From contig RXIV01000001.1 in assembly GCA_003989085.1 (NCBI GenBank), forward strand, positions 744,001-808,000: a stretch of DNA of 64,000 nt, given 5' to 3'. The DNA comes from Candidatus Competibacteraceae bacterium. GTDB taxonomy: Bacteria; Pseudomonadota; Gammaproteobacteria; Competibacterales; Competibacteraceae. The translations under genes were made by a program, and so were the position numbers. The stretch's first letter is position 1. The number at the start of each line of letters is the position of its first letter. Below, piece after piece: positions 1 through 8,136 of this stretch. The notes beneath the pieces were generated by a model. That model was not told where the DNA came from. It did not search any database and worked only from the letters and a program-made list of their open reading frames with translations.

Positions 1-291
1 GGCGCGGATACGCTGTTGCAGGGTGTCGCCTGGGAGGTACTCCATCGACAGATAGTAGGTCTGCTCATAGGAGGCGATGTCATAGACGGTGACGATGTGC
101 GGATCGCTGAGCTGGGCAATGATCCGGCCTTCGCGAAGAAAACGCTGAGCGAATTCCTCATCGGTGGTGAGGATCGGCTTGATGACTTTCAAGGCGACAT
201 GGCGGTGCAGCGACTCTTGCATGGCGAGGTAAACTATCGCCATGCCGCCTTGGCCGAGTTCGCGCTCGATTTGATAGCCTGGAATCTGCAT
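1..291 (-). CDS. Serine/threonine protein kinase, N-terminal part (runs off window)
   Basis: The minus strand reads 97 codons from ATG at 291 to the window edge and shows the N lobe of a Hanks-type kinase. A glycine-rich loop (LGQGGMAIVYLA, about residues 12-23) is followed by the VALK lysine (K35), the helix-C glutamate (E54 in FLREGR) and the hinge LSMEYLPGDTL. It should phosphorylate proteins on Ser/Thr. The catalytic loop, any membrane segment and any sensor domain lie outside the window, so substrate and localisation are unknown. The frame is open to the edge, which makes this a truncation by the window and not a broken gene. Confidence 0.9.
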   Translation of the reverse strand, partial: MQIPGYQIERELGQGGMAIVYLAMQESLHRHVALKVIKPILTTDEEFAQRFLREGRIIAQLSDPHIVTVYDIASYEQTYYLSMEYLPGDTLQQRIRA

Positions 292-556
292 ATTTGAATC
301 TCGTGGTAGGCAGTGACCGCATTCCGGCGGCATGATCGTGCCCGGTTAGACCGGGGTCGCGGATGCGGCGTCGAATCGGCGCTCCATGACCTATGCTCTG
401 AATTTTAGGAAGTCGCCCGGCTTCCGGCAAAAAATCTGCTCGGGGTGGGGTGCTGTCCACACGCTTTCGGCATGCTTTGCGCCGATTCATTCAATATTCA
501 TGCAACGTCTGGCGGCGCAGGATGGCGGCGCTGGCCGGCTAAGGATTGGGATTCGC

Positions 557-1684
557 ATGTCCGGCAACACCTTTGGCAAACTGTTCGCTGTCACCACCTT
601 TGGCGAAAGCCACGGCCCCGCGCTGGGCGCGATTGTTGACGGCTGCCCGCCCGGCCTGGCGCTGGCCGAGGCCGATTTACAGCGCGATCTGGATCGACGG
701 CGGCCCGGCCAGAGCCGCCATACCACCCAGCGCCGCGAACCGGATCAGGTCCGCATCCTGTCTGGGGTGTTTGAAGGCCGAAGCACCGGTGCGCCCATCG
801 GGTTGCTGATTGAGAATGTGGATCAGCGATCCAAAGATTATGGTGAAATTATGGATCGGTTTCGGCCAGGCCACGCCGATTATTCCTACCACCATAAATA
901 CGGCCTCCGCGACTACCGGGGCGGCGGTCGCTCCTCAGCGCGGGAGACGGCGCTACGAGTGGCGGCGGGGGCGATTGCCCGCAAATATCTGCGGGAGCGT
1001 TACGGAGTGGTCATTCGCGGCTATCTGGCCCAACTTGGCCCGATTCGCCCGGCTCGATTGGTGTGGGAGGCAGTCGACAACAATCCGTTTTTCTGCCCGG
1101 ACCCGGATAGAGTAGCGGAATTGGAGCAGTTCATGGACGCGCTGCGTAAATCCGGTGATTCCATCGGGGCGCGGGTCACGGTGATCGCCAGTGGGGTTCC
1201 GGTGGGTTGGGGCGAACCGGTGTTTGACCGGCTGGACGCCGACATTGCTCATGCGCTGATGAGCATCAATGCAGTCAAGGGGGTAGAGATTGGGGCAGGG
1301 TTTGCTGTGGTGGAACAGCGCGGCACGGAGCATCGGGATGAACTGACGCCGGAGGGGTTTTTGAGCAATCATGCTGGCGGGATTGTGGGCGGAATCGCCA
1401 CCGGTCAGGACATCATCGCCAGTATGGCGTTGAAGCCGACCTCCAGCCTGCGCCTACCGGGGCGAACGATTAACCTGCGTGGCGAACCGGTCGAAGTCGT
1501 GACCCAGGGCCGCCATGATCCCTGCGTCGGGATCCGGGCGACCCCGATTGCCGAGGCGATGTTGGCGCTGGTGCTGATGGATCACGCCTTGCGGCACCGG
1601 GCGCAGAATCTGGATGTGCAGACCTCGACGCCGGTGATTCCGGGCGCAATCAGCGGAACGGGATCGCGCCCGGAACCCACTTAG
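557..1684 (+). CDS. aroC: Chorismate synthase
   Basis: This enzyme makes chorismate from 5-enolpyruvylshikimate 3-phosphate, the last shikimate step, using reduced FMN. From ATG 557 it is 375 residues, close to the usual 360-390. Family signatures are visible: GESHG near residue 17, [11 protein letters not shown] in the middle and [11 protein letters not shown] near the C terminus. An upstream in-frame start at 386 would add a 57-residue tail unlike the family, so 557 ([10 protein letters not shown]) is preferred. Its last four bases overlap the end of the convergent carbonic anhydrase gene. The 265 bp upstream hold no other gene. Confidence 0.96.
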   Translation: MSGNTFGKLFAVTTFGESHGPALGAIVDGCPPGLALAEADLQRDLDRRRPGQSRHTTQRREPDQVRILSGVFEGRSTGAPIGLLIENVDQRSKDYGEIMDRFRPGHADYSYHHKYGLRDYRGGGRSSARETALRVAAGAIARKYLRERYGVVIRGYLAQLGPIRPARLVWEAVDNNPFFCPDPDRVAELEQFMDALRKSGDSIGARVTVIASGVPVGWGEPVFDRLDADIAHALMSINAVKGVEIGAGFAVVEQRGTEHRDELTPEGFLSNHAGGIVGGIATGQDIIASMALKPTSSLRLPGRTINLRGEPVEVVTQGRHDPCVGIRATPIAEAMLALVLMDHALRHRAQNLDVQTSTPVIPGAISGTGSRPEPT

Positions 1685-2523
1685 CTGAATAACACCTCGA
1701 CCAGCCCACTGTCCAGATCGTAGCGGCCGCCGACGATCTTAAGCTGGCCGCTGTCTATCGCGGCCGCCAGAACCGGCGATTTTTTCAGTCGGGACATGGT
1801 CAGTAATACATTAGCCCGCATGGCGTTTTCGGCCAGATCACCCATGCCCCAGGCGCGGGCTTTATCAATCGCCGGTTTGATGCCTTTGACCAGATAGCCA
1901 ATCTCGCCCGGCTCGGCGCTGGGTTTGGCTTTACCTCTACTTTTGCCTTTGCCGTGGGCTTCGCCGCCGTGCTCCAGCGCCTCAATGCTGGCCTTGACCG
2001 CGCCGCAGCGTTCATGGCCCAAGACCAGGATCAGCGGGATTTTCAGTTCCAGGCTGCCAAATTCGATGCTGCCCAGCACCGCTTCGTCGATGACCTGACC
2101 GGCAGTGCGGATCACGAACAGATCGCCCAGCCCCTGATCGAAAATAATTTCTGGCGGCACCCGCGAGTCAACGCAGCCGAAAATGGTGGCGAAGGGCTGC
2201 TGCGACTTGGAAATCTCGGCGCGGCGTTCCGGCGAGTGATTCGGTTCGAGCAGGCGGTTGGCGACGAAACGTTGGTTGCCGTTCAGCAGCCGTTGCAGGG
2301 CGTCTTGCGGAGAAGCGGGCACAGTTTCAGCGGCTTTGAAACCGGGTGCGGCGCTAGCCGTATCGACTACATCCATCCCGCCGGGTGTTTTCGGGATGGG
2401 CGGCGGCATCGAGTCCTGCTCTGCCCACGCCGGGCGACCGGCGTAAGCAGCGACCGTAGCGCCCAGAGCGGCGACGCTCGACCGGCGCAGGAACGTGCGG
2501 CGTGACAAATCAAGTTCAGGCAC
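1681..2523 (-). CDS. Beta-class carbonic anhydrase with Tat signal
   Basis: Interconverts CO2 and bicarbonate. The zinc ligands of the beta class are present: C117 and D119-R121 in CVDSRVPPE, and H170 and C173 in GHERCGA. The N terminus carries a twin-arginine motif (SRRTFLRR) and a hydrophobic stretch ending AYAGRPAWA, so the 280-residue precursor is predicted to be exported folded to the periplasm. Residues about 186-204 form a Gly/Lys-rich insertion in an otherwise normal family member. The neighbour upstream on the same strand is another Tat-exported protein (HiPIP), 132 bp away. Confidence 0.93.
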   Translation of the reverse strand: MPELDLSRRTFLRRSSVAALGATVAAYAGRPAWAEQDSMPPPIPKTPGGMDVVDTASAAPGFKAAETVPASPQDALQRLLNGNQRFVANRLLEPNHSPERRAEISKSQQPFATIFGCVDSRVPPEIIFDQGLGDLFVIRTAGQVIDEAVLGSIEFGSLELKIPLILVLGHERCGAVKASIEALEHGGEAHGKGKSRGKAKPSAEPGEIGYLVKGIKPAIDKARAWGMGDLAENAMRANVLLTMSRLKKSPVLAAAIDSGQLKIVGGRYDLDSGLVEVLFS

Positions 2524-2655
2524 AAGGATTCTCCCGGTTGAGGATGGGTAGGCGGTGGACTTCAGGCGGGCCGGAACGCTGTCAGAGCGCGAGTGACGCG
2601 GCTCATTAGGGCTGTTGCGCAGAACGCTGGCGCTTTCCGGCAGAGAGCTTATGGA

Positions 2656-2985
2656 TCAAGCGGCCTTTTTGAGCCAGGCGCTGCACCAGCCATTGGCGGA
2701 AACCAGTTTGCCCTGGAATATGGCGCAGGGGCCATTGGCCTCGCCCGGCTTGCCGGTGTAGTGCGTACAATTACTGCACAACGCCGTTGTATCGGTACGT
2801 TTGTCGGCCTTGGTCGCATCCGCTTTGTAGCCCAGCGCGGCGGCCATCGGGTCGGTCTCGGTGACCATGTCGGCGGCTAAGGCAGTCCCGCCCAGCAGCA
2901 CTTCGGCAAATGGCGCAGCAACCAGGCTGGCGGCGGTCAGTTTGATGAAACGGCGACGGTTGTTATCAGGCGTGTGGCTGCTCAT
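2656..2985 (-). CDS. High-potential iron-sulfur protein (HiPIP)
   Basis: Small periplasmic electron carrier with one [4Fe-4S] cluster. The four cysteines C70, C73, C87 and C101 give the spacing C-x2-C-x13-C-x13-C typical of HiPIPs, and the mature part ends with the usual aromatic/lysine tail. A Tat signal (NNRRRFIKLTAAS, then an Ala-rich hydrophobic segment to ALAA) occupies about the first 38 residues, as expected for cofactor-loaded HiPIPs. Total length 109 residues. In purple sulfur and related bacteria HiPIPs shuttle electrons between the bc1 complex and a reaction centre or terminal oxidase; which applies here cannot be told. Confidence 0.95.
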   Translation of the reverse strand: MSSHTPDNNRRRFIKLTAASLVAAPFAEVLLGGTALAADMVTETDPMAAALGYKADATKADKRTDTTALCSNCTHYTGKPGEANGPCAIFQGKLVSANGWCSAWLKKAA

Positions 2986-3132
2986 TGCGGTTTCCTCAGG
3001 AGGTTATTGCGGAGTGGAATCCCGCGCGATGGGACTTGCGCGAGAGTGGGAATAATAACATGGGCGATCAACCGGGTAATCTGATATGGGACAATGATCG
3101 CCCCAACTTTCCAACCAAGCCGCCCCGCCCCT

Positions 3133-3906
3133 ATGCCCGTTCGCGCTCAGTTTATTGCCCTGCAAACTATCCTGATTAAGGAAACCCTGCGTTTTCTGCG
3201 CATCTGGATTCAGACGCTGTTGCCACCGGCGGTGACCACCGCGTTGTATTTCATCATCTTTGGTCAGTTGATCGGCAGCCAACTGGGGCCGGTGGACGGG
3301 CTCAGCTATAACCAGTTTATCGCGCCCGGTTTGATCATGATGGCGGTCATCACCAACGCCTACGCTAACGTGGTGTCCTCGTTTTATGGCGCCAAGTTTC
3401 AGCGTCATGTCGAGGAAATGATCGTGTCGCCGTTGCCCAATACGATCATCGTGCTGGGGTTTGTCGGCGGCGGGGTAGCGAGAGGGTTGGCGGTTGGCGC
3501 GGTGGTGACGGCGATTGCGTTGTTTTTTGCCGACCTGCACTGGCATGATCCGCTGCTGACTTTCGTGGTGATGGTGCTGACCTCGATGCTGTTTGCCCTC
3601 AGCGGCTTGATCAACGCCATTTTCGCCCAGAGTTTCGACGACATCTCGCTGATCCCGACCTTCGTGCTGACTCCGCTGACCTACTTTGGCGGGATTTTCT
3701 ACTCGATCAAGATGCTGCCGCCGTTCTGGCAGAGCGCCTCGCAGCTCAACCCGATTCTGTACATGATCAACGCCTTCCGCTACAGCATTCTGGGGGTATC
3801 GGACATCAGCATTTACCTGGCCCTGGCGATTATCGTGGTGCTGACCGCCGCCCTGTTTGGCTACAGCCTGTGGTTACTGGATCGCGGGGTTGGGATTCGC
3901 AATTAG
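3133..3906 (+). CDS. yadH: ABC-2 type transporter permease, YadH-like
   Basis: Inner-membrane permease of the ABC-2 family with about six hydrophobic segments. Conserved blocks resemble E. coli YadH along the whole length: FRFLRIWIQTLLPP-like start, QFIAPGLIMMAVITNAYANV, GAKFQRHVEEM and SFDDISLIPTFVLTPLTYFGG. Start at ATG 3133 (257 residues) matches the YadH length; an in-frame start at 3094 would add 13 residues. The partner ATPase (YadG) usually sits directly upstream; here the upstream gene is HiPIP on the other strand, so no ATPase is visible nearby. The stop overlaps the recN end by four bases. Confidence 0.9.
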   Translation: MPVRAQFIALQTILIKETLRFLRIWIQTLLPPAVTTALYFIIFGQLIGSQLGPVDGLSYNQFIAPGLIMMAVITNAYANVVSSFYGAKFQRHVEEMIVSPLPNTIIVLGFVGGGVARGLAVGAVVTAIALFFADLHWHDPLLTFVVMVLTSMLFALSGLINAIFAQSFDDISLIPTFVLTPLTYFGGIFYSIKMLPPFWQSASQLNPILYMINAFRYSILGVSDISIYLALAIIVVLTAALFGYSLWLLDRGVGIRN

Positions 3907-5582
3907 CCGGCTGCCCGGCCCGCCTTCGCCACCATCTCCCGGGCATGCGCCAGGCTGTGGGCAGTCAATTCCAGTCCACCCAGCATCCGGGCGATTTCCG
4001 TGACCCGTTCACCGGCATCCAGCGCCAGCACTTGGGTATGGGTGCGTTCGCCATCGCTTTGTTTTTCGACTTTGAACTGTTGATGCGCCTGCGCCGCCAC
4101 TTGCGGCAGGTGAGTCACGCACAGCACTTGCCGATGGCTCCCCAGTTCGCGCAGTTGCCGCCCCACCACTTCTGCTACGCCGCCGCCAATCCCGGTGTCG
4201 ACCTCGTCGAAAATCAGGGTCGGGATCCGGGCGGCATGGGCGGCAATCACTTGAATCGCCAGACTGATTCGCGACAGTTCACCACCGGACACTACTTTGG
4301 ACAGGGGCCGTAAGGGTTGGCCGGGATTGGCGCTAACCTGAAATTCCACTGTTTCCAGCCCGCCCGGCGTCGGCTGCTCCAGCCGTTCCAAGGCAATGGC
4401 AAACCGTCCACCCGGCATACCCAGCCCGGTCAGCGCCCCGGAAATGCGCTCACTCAGGTCCCGTGCCGCAGCCGTCCGTTGCTCACTTAATTGCCCAGCG
4501 CCCGCCCGATATCCCGCCAGCGCTTCCTGCACCGCCTGCTGCAAGTCCTCCAGCCGGGTTTCGCTGTGTTCGAGCGTATCCAGTTCTGCTTCGAACCGGG
4601 TTTGTAAACCCGGCAGTTCCTCCACCGTCAGCCGGTGTTTACGGGCCAGGTGGTGAGCGGCGGTCAGGCGCTGTTCCACTCGCGCCAGATGAGCAGGGTC
4701 AAGATCGAGCGCCTCTACATAAGTACGCAGCTCGCTACCCGCCTCCTGAAGCTGAATCAGCGCAGCGTTGAGCAATTCACTGACCGGGATCAGGCGGGGA
4801 TCAAGCCGAATCAATCCATCCAGCTCCCGCAGGCTGTGATTCAGCCGGTCGGCAAGGGCGTTTTCGTCGCTTTCGGTCAGGCTGTTGAGCAGTTGTTGGC
4901 TGGTATCCAGTAATTGACTGGCGTGAGCCAGACGCCGTTGCTCGGATTCCAGTGTTGCGACTTCGCCCTCGGTCAGATTCAGCGCCGCCAGTTCTCGCAG
5001 GTGATGCCGCAGGATATCCAGCCGGGCATCGCGTTCGCTGCTGGCCTGCTGTAATTGGCGCAACTCCCGGCGCAGCCGCTTCCAGCTTCGATACTGCTCG
5101 GCCACTGTCGCCGCTAGAGTCTGATGGCCGGCATAATCATCCAGCAGTTGCCGTTGGACCTCGCGCCGCAGCAGCGATTGATGTTCGTGCTGACCGTGAA
5201 TGTCCACCAGTAACTCACCCAATTCCCGCAGCGCCTGCGCCGGTTGCGGAACGCCGTTGATGTAATTGCGGGAGCGACCATTGCCGGCAGCTACAACTCG
5301 CCGCAGGTGACATTCCCGATCCCGATCCAGATCGCGCTCGGCCAGCCAGTTCTGCGCCGTCGGCAATCGCTCCAGATCAAAGGCGGCGCTGAGATCGGCC
5401 CGCTCTGCGCCGTGGCGAATCACGCCACTATCGGCCCGATCGCCCAGCAACAGGCCAATGGCGTCCACCAGGATCGACTTGCCGGCTCCGGTTTCGCCAG
5501 TGACCGCCGTCATCCCGGCGGTCAGGTCCAGTTCCAGCGCCTCGACGATGGCGAAATCACGGATGCACAGATGGGTCAGCAT
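3903..5582 (-). CDS. recN: DNA repair protein RecN
   Basis: SMC-like ATPase of double-strand break repair. Walker A GETGAGKS lies near residue 30, followed by a long Gln/Glu/Leu-rich coiled-coil region and the C-terminal ABC signature VSGGELSRISLA with Walker B TLIFDEVDTGIGG. With ATG 5582 (MLTHLCIRDFAIVE) it has 559 residues, near the E. coli length; a longer frame starting at 5633 would overlap nadK and add an atypical 17-residue tail. It lies 22 bp downstream of nadK on the same strand, the usual nadK-recN arrangement. No LexA-type box was seen just upstream of either gene. Confidence 0.96.
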   Translation of the reverse strand: MLTHLCIRDFAIVEALELDLTAGMTAVTGETGAGKSILVDAIGLLLGDRADSGVIRHGAERADLSAAFDLERLPTAQNWLAERDLDRDRECHLRRVVAAGNGRSRNYINGVPQPAQALRELGELLVDIHGQHEHQSLLRREVQRQLLDDYAGHQTLAATVAEQYRSWKRLRRELRQLQQASSERDARLDILRHHLRELAALNLTEGEVATLESEQRRLAHASQLLDTSQQLLNSLTESDENALADRLNHSLRELDGLIRLDPRLIPVSELLNAALIQLQEAGSELRTYVEALDLDPAHLARVEQRLTAAHHLARKHRLTVEELPGLQTRFEAELDTLEHSETRLEDLQQAVQEALAGYRAGAGQLSEQRTAAARDLSERISGALTGLGMPGGRFAIALERLEQPTPGGLETVEFQVSANPGQPLRPLSKVVSGGELSRISLAIQVIAAHAARIPTLIFDEVDTGIGGGVAEVVGRQLRELGSHRQVLCVTHLPQVAAQAHQQFKVEKQSDGERTHTQVLALDAGERVTEIARMLGGLELTAHSLAHAREMVAKAGRAAG

Positions 5583-5604
5583 GGGAAGAAGGTTGGCGCG
5601 GTGC

Positions 5605-6504
5605 TCAGGTGAATGGTGAGGCTTCCGGGCCAAGACCCCAGCGCAGCTTGGCGCGCAGCAATTTGAAATAGTCGTGGTTGATGGGGTGGATCAGCCGCAT
5701 TTTGATTTCTTTTTTGCGGATGACAATCCGGTCGCCGGGTTCGATAGCCAGACTGACCTGACCGTCGCAGGTGACCAGGGTATCCGTGGTATTGGCGGCG
5801 TTCAATGCTACTTCAATGACGCTGTCCGCCTTGACCACGATGGGCCGGTTGGTCAGGGTATGCGGGCAGATCGGCACCAGCACCACGGCTTCCAGCCCCG
5901 GATGAATGATTGGCCCGCCGCCCGCCAGTGCATAAGCAGTGGAGCCGGTCGGGGTGGAAATAATCAGCCCGTCCGCCCGGTAGGCATTGAGAAAGCGCCC
6001 GTCCACAAAGGCTTCTACTTCGATCATCCGCGCCACTTCGCGCTTGTGGACGACGACATCGTTGAGAGCATCAGCCTCGCTGGCGACCTGGCCGTCATGG
6101 ATCACTTGGGCGTGCAGCAGCGAACGGCGGGCTTCGCGAAATTGCCCGGCCAGCACTTCGTCGAGGCTGTGGGGAATTTCGCTGGGTGAGACATCGGCCA
6201 GAAAGCCGAGTCGCCCCAGGTTGACCCCCAGAATCGGCACCTCGTAATTGACCAGTGAGCGAGCGGCATTGAGCATGGTGCCGTCGCCACCCAGCACGAT
6301 CACCAGATCGCACTGTTGGCCAATGGTGGCTCGGCTGACGACTTCCAGACTGTTATCAGGAATCTGCCGGGCCGAACTTTCGTCGATCAGCACCCGCAAC
6401 TGGCGCTGCCGCAGATGATCGGCGATCTGGCTGAGGGTGGCGGAGAAATGAGGATCGCCGAATTTACCGATCAGGCCGATGGTGTGAAAAACCGGGTTGG
6501 ACAT
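5605..6504 (-). CDS. nadK: NAD kinase
   Basis: Phosphorylates NAD+ to NADP+ in the cytoplasm. The diagnostic GGDGTML motif, the NLGRLGFL block, PTGSTAYALAGGGPI and the C-terminal CDGQ motif are all present. ATG 6504 (MSNPVFHTIGLIGK) gives 299 residues, normal for proteobacterial NadK; an in-frame start at 6552 is possible but adds residues outside the family. First gene of a likely nadK-recN transcript, reading away from the divergent HD-GYP regulator. Confidence 0.96.
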   Translation of the reverse strand: MSNPVFHTIGLIGKFGDPHFSATLSQIADHLRQRQLRVLIDESSARQIPDNSLEVVSRATIGQQCDLVIVLGGDGTMLNAARSLVNYEVPILGVNLGRLGFLADVSPSEIPHSLDEVLAGQFREARRSLLHAQVIHDGQVASEADALNDVVVHKREVARMIEVEAFVDGRFLNAYRADGLIISTPTGSTAYALAGGGPIIHPGLEAVVLVPICPHTLTNRPIVVKADSVIEVALNAANTTDTLVTCDGQVSLAIEPGDRIVIRKKEIKMRLIHPINHDYFKLLRAKLRWGLGPEASPFT

Positions 6505-6978
6505 CGTCTTGTACTGGGTGGGCGCTGGAAGAGGTGAAAAGTCAAAGGTCAAAAAGCAACAGGGTGGTAGGCCAAAATCATGAACACAAGCAACTTATCA
6601 CTTTAGGGGAAAACGCGCCAAGCACCGGAGAGACCACTTGGGGTTAGGCGGGACGGCGCGACCGGGATTATTGTCGTGTAAACTGTAAGGGTTGCCGATG
6701 ATGCGGACGGCTATTCAGGAATTCACCAGGTAGCAGGATTAAATGAAAACAATGAGTTGAATTCATTGTTGCCGCATGTAATACGGTATGATCTAGTGAA
6801 ACTTCGGCTATTTTCGCGATCATAAAGTATAAATCTATTTAAAATCATGATGTTGTGCATTTAAATAAAGTCAATGAACGTCCAAGCTCAAGCCCTCTAG
6901 CAATATAAATCAATCGGTTGGTAAATAAGGGGATACCGAATAGTCATGACGATGGCTATTCGTAGGTAGAGGAAATTT
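6505..6978. other. AT-rich divergent intergenic region
   Basis: About 470 bp between nadK (minus) and the HD-GYP regulator (plus) without a convincing gene. From about 6740 onward it is clearly AT-richer than its surroundings and contains the inverted repeat listed separately at 6748-6770. A plausible sigma-70 -35 element (TTGAAT near 6757) followed by TAATAC 16 bp downstream overlaps that repeat. The promoters of both flanking transcripts must lie here. Confidence 0.5.
6748..6770. promoter_or_regulatory. Inverted repeat, candidate operator
   Basis: AACAATGA and TCATTGTT form a perfect 8-bp inverted repeat with a 7-bp spacer. It overlaps a possible -35 element in the region driving the HD-GYP/hybrid-kinase genes. 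The spacing fits a dimeric regulator site better than a transcription terminator because no T-run follows. The regulator is unknown. Confidence 0.45.
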
Positions 6979-8136
6979 ATGACCGGCCTTGCTGCGTCAG
7001 TCACTCGCCAGACGATTCTGATTGTTGATGACCAGCCGGAGAATCTTGCGGCGCTGGGTGAGTTGCTGCAATCCGCCTATCAGGTACGGGCGGCTGTTTC
7101 CGGGCAGCGCGCCTTGCAAATCGCCGTCTCTGACCTAGCCCCTGATCTGATCCTGCTCGACGTGATGATGCCGGAGCTGGACGGCTATGCGATTTTGGCC
7201 CGCCTGCGCTGGGATGTTCGCACCTGCAATATCCCGGTCATCTTCCTCACCGCGAGGGATACCATCGAAGATGAGCAGCTCGGCCTCGATCTCGGCGCGG
7301 TGGATTACCTTAGCAAGCCGGTTCAGCCTGCCATTCTGTTAGCGCGGGTGCGCACCCAACTGGAATTGAAGCAGGCCCGTGACCGGCTTCAGGATCAGAA
7401 TGCTTTTCTGGAAGCAGAAGTGGCGCGGCGAATGGGCGAGAACCTGCTGATTCAGGAAGTCAGCATTCACGCCTTGGCGCATTTGGCGGAAACCCGCGAT
7501 CCAGAGACCGGCAACCACCTGCGCCGCACCAAGGAATATATGCGGACTCTTGCCAGGCAATTGCAAAATCATCCTCGATTCGCCGCCTTTTTGAGCGATC
7601 GCAATATTGACCTGCTGGTCTGGTCGGCGCTGCTCCACGATATTGGCAAGGTCGGCATTCCCGATCACATTTTGCTCAAGCCGGGGCCACTGACCCCCGA
7701 CGAATGGGTGATCATGAAGACACACAGCCAGTTGGGCAGCGCAGCGATTGAACAGGCTGAGCGGGACGCCGAGAAGCCGGTGGAGTTTCTGACCCTAGCC
7801 AAGGAGATTACCCATTGGCATCACGAAAAATGGGACGGCAGCGGTTATCCGGATGGATTGGTCGGCGAGGCGATTCCTCTGTCCGCCCGACTGATGGCGC
7901 TGGCCGACACCTTCGATGCACTGATCAGCCGGCGGGTCTACAAGCCGTCTATGCCATTCGTCCAGGCCCGGACCGTTATCGCGGGTGAGCGTGACCGGCA
8001 ATTCGATCCGGATGTGGTCGATGCGTTTCTGGCGGTCGCTACTGAGTTCCAGGCCATCGCCGAGCGTTATGGTGACGGCGGTGAAGCCTTGATCCTCAGG
8101 CAGTCTGCCGCTGTTTCGCAAGAACCCGCCTCATGA
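6979..8136 (+). CDS. Two-component response regulator with HD-GYP domain (c-di-GMP phosphodiesterase)
   Basis: RpfG-like regulator of 385 residues. The N-terminal REC domain shows the acidic pair D17-D18, phospho-acceptor D61, T91 and K113. A short coiled linker leads to an HD-GYP domain with H220-D221 in [12 protein letters not shown] and the [11 protein letters not shown] motif (GYP at 289-291), so it should be catalytically competent and hydrolyse c-di-GMP. The start at 6979 is supported by AGAGGAAA just upstream. It overlaps the next gene by four bases (ATGA), so the downstream hybrid kinase is its probable phosphate source. Confidence 0.95.
   Translation: MTGLAASVTRQTILIVDDQPENLAALGELLQSAYQVRAAVSGQRALQIAVSDLAPDLILLDVMMPELDGYAILARLRWDVRTCNIPVIFLTARDTIEDEQLGLDLGAVDYLSKPVQPAILLARVRTQLELKQARDRLQDQNAFLEAEVARRMGENLLIQEVSIHALAHLAETRDPETGNHLRRTKEYMRTLARQLQNHPRFAAFLSDRNIDLLVWSALLHDIGKVGIPDHILLKPGPLTPDEWVIMKTHSQLGSAAIEQAERDAEKPVEFLTLAKEITHWHHEKWDGSGYPDGLVGEAIPLSARLMALADTFDALISRRVYKPSMPFVQARTVIAGERDRQFDPDVVDAFLAVATEFQAIAERYGDGGEALILRQSAAVSQEPAS

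Noticed and set aside
1954-2505. 183-codon plus-strand frame opposite the carbonic anhydrase gene
   Set aside because: It is the antisense of a gene with clear zinc-site motifs and has no family features.
5583-6600. LexA box for nadK-recN
   Set aside because: No CTGT-N8-ACAG pattern seen before either gene.
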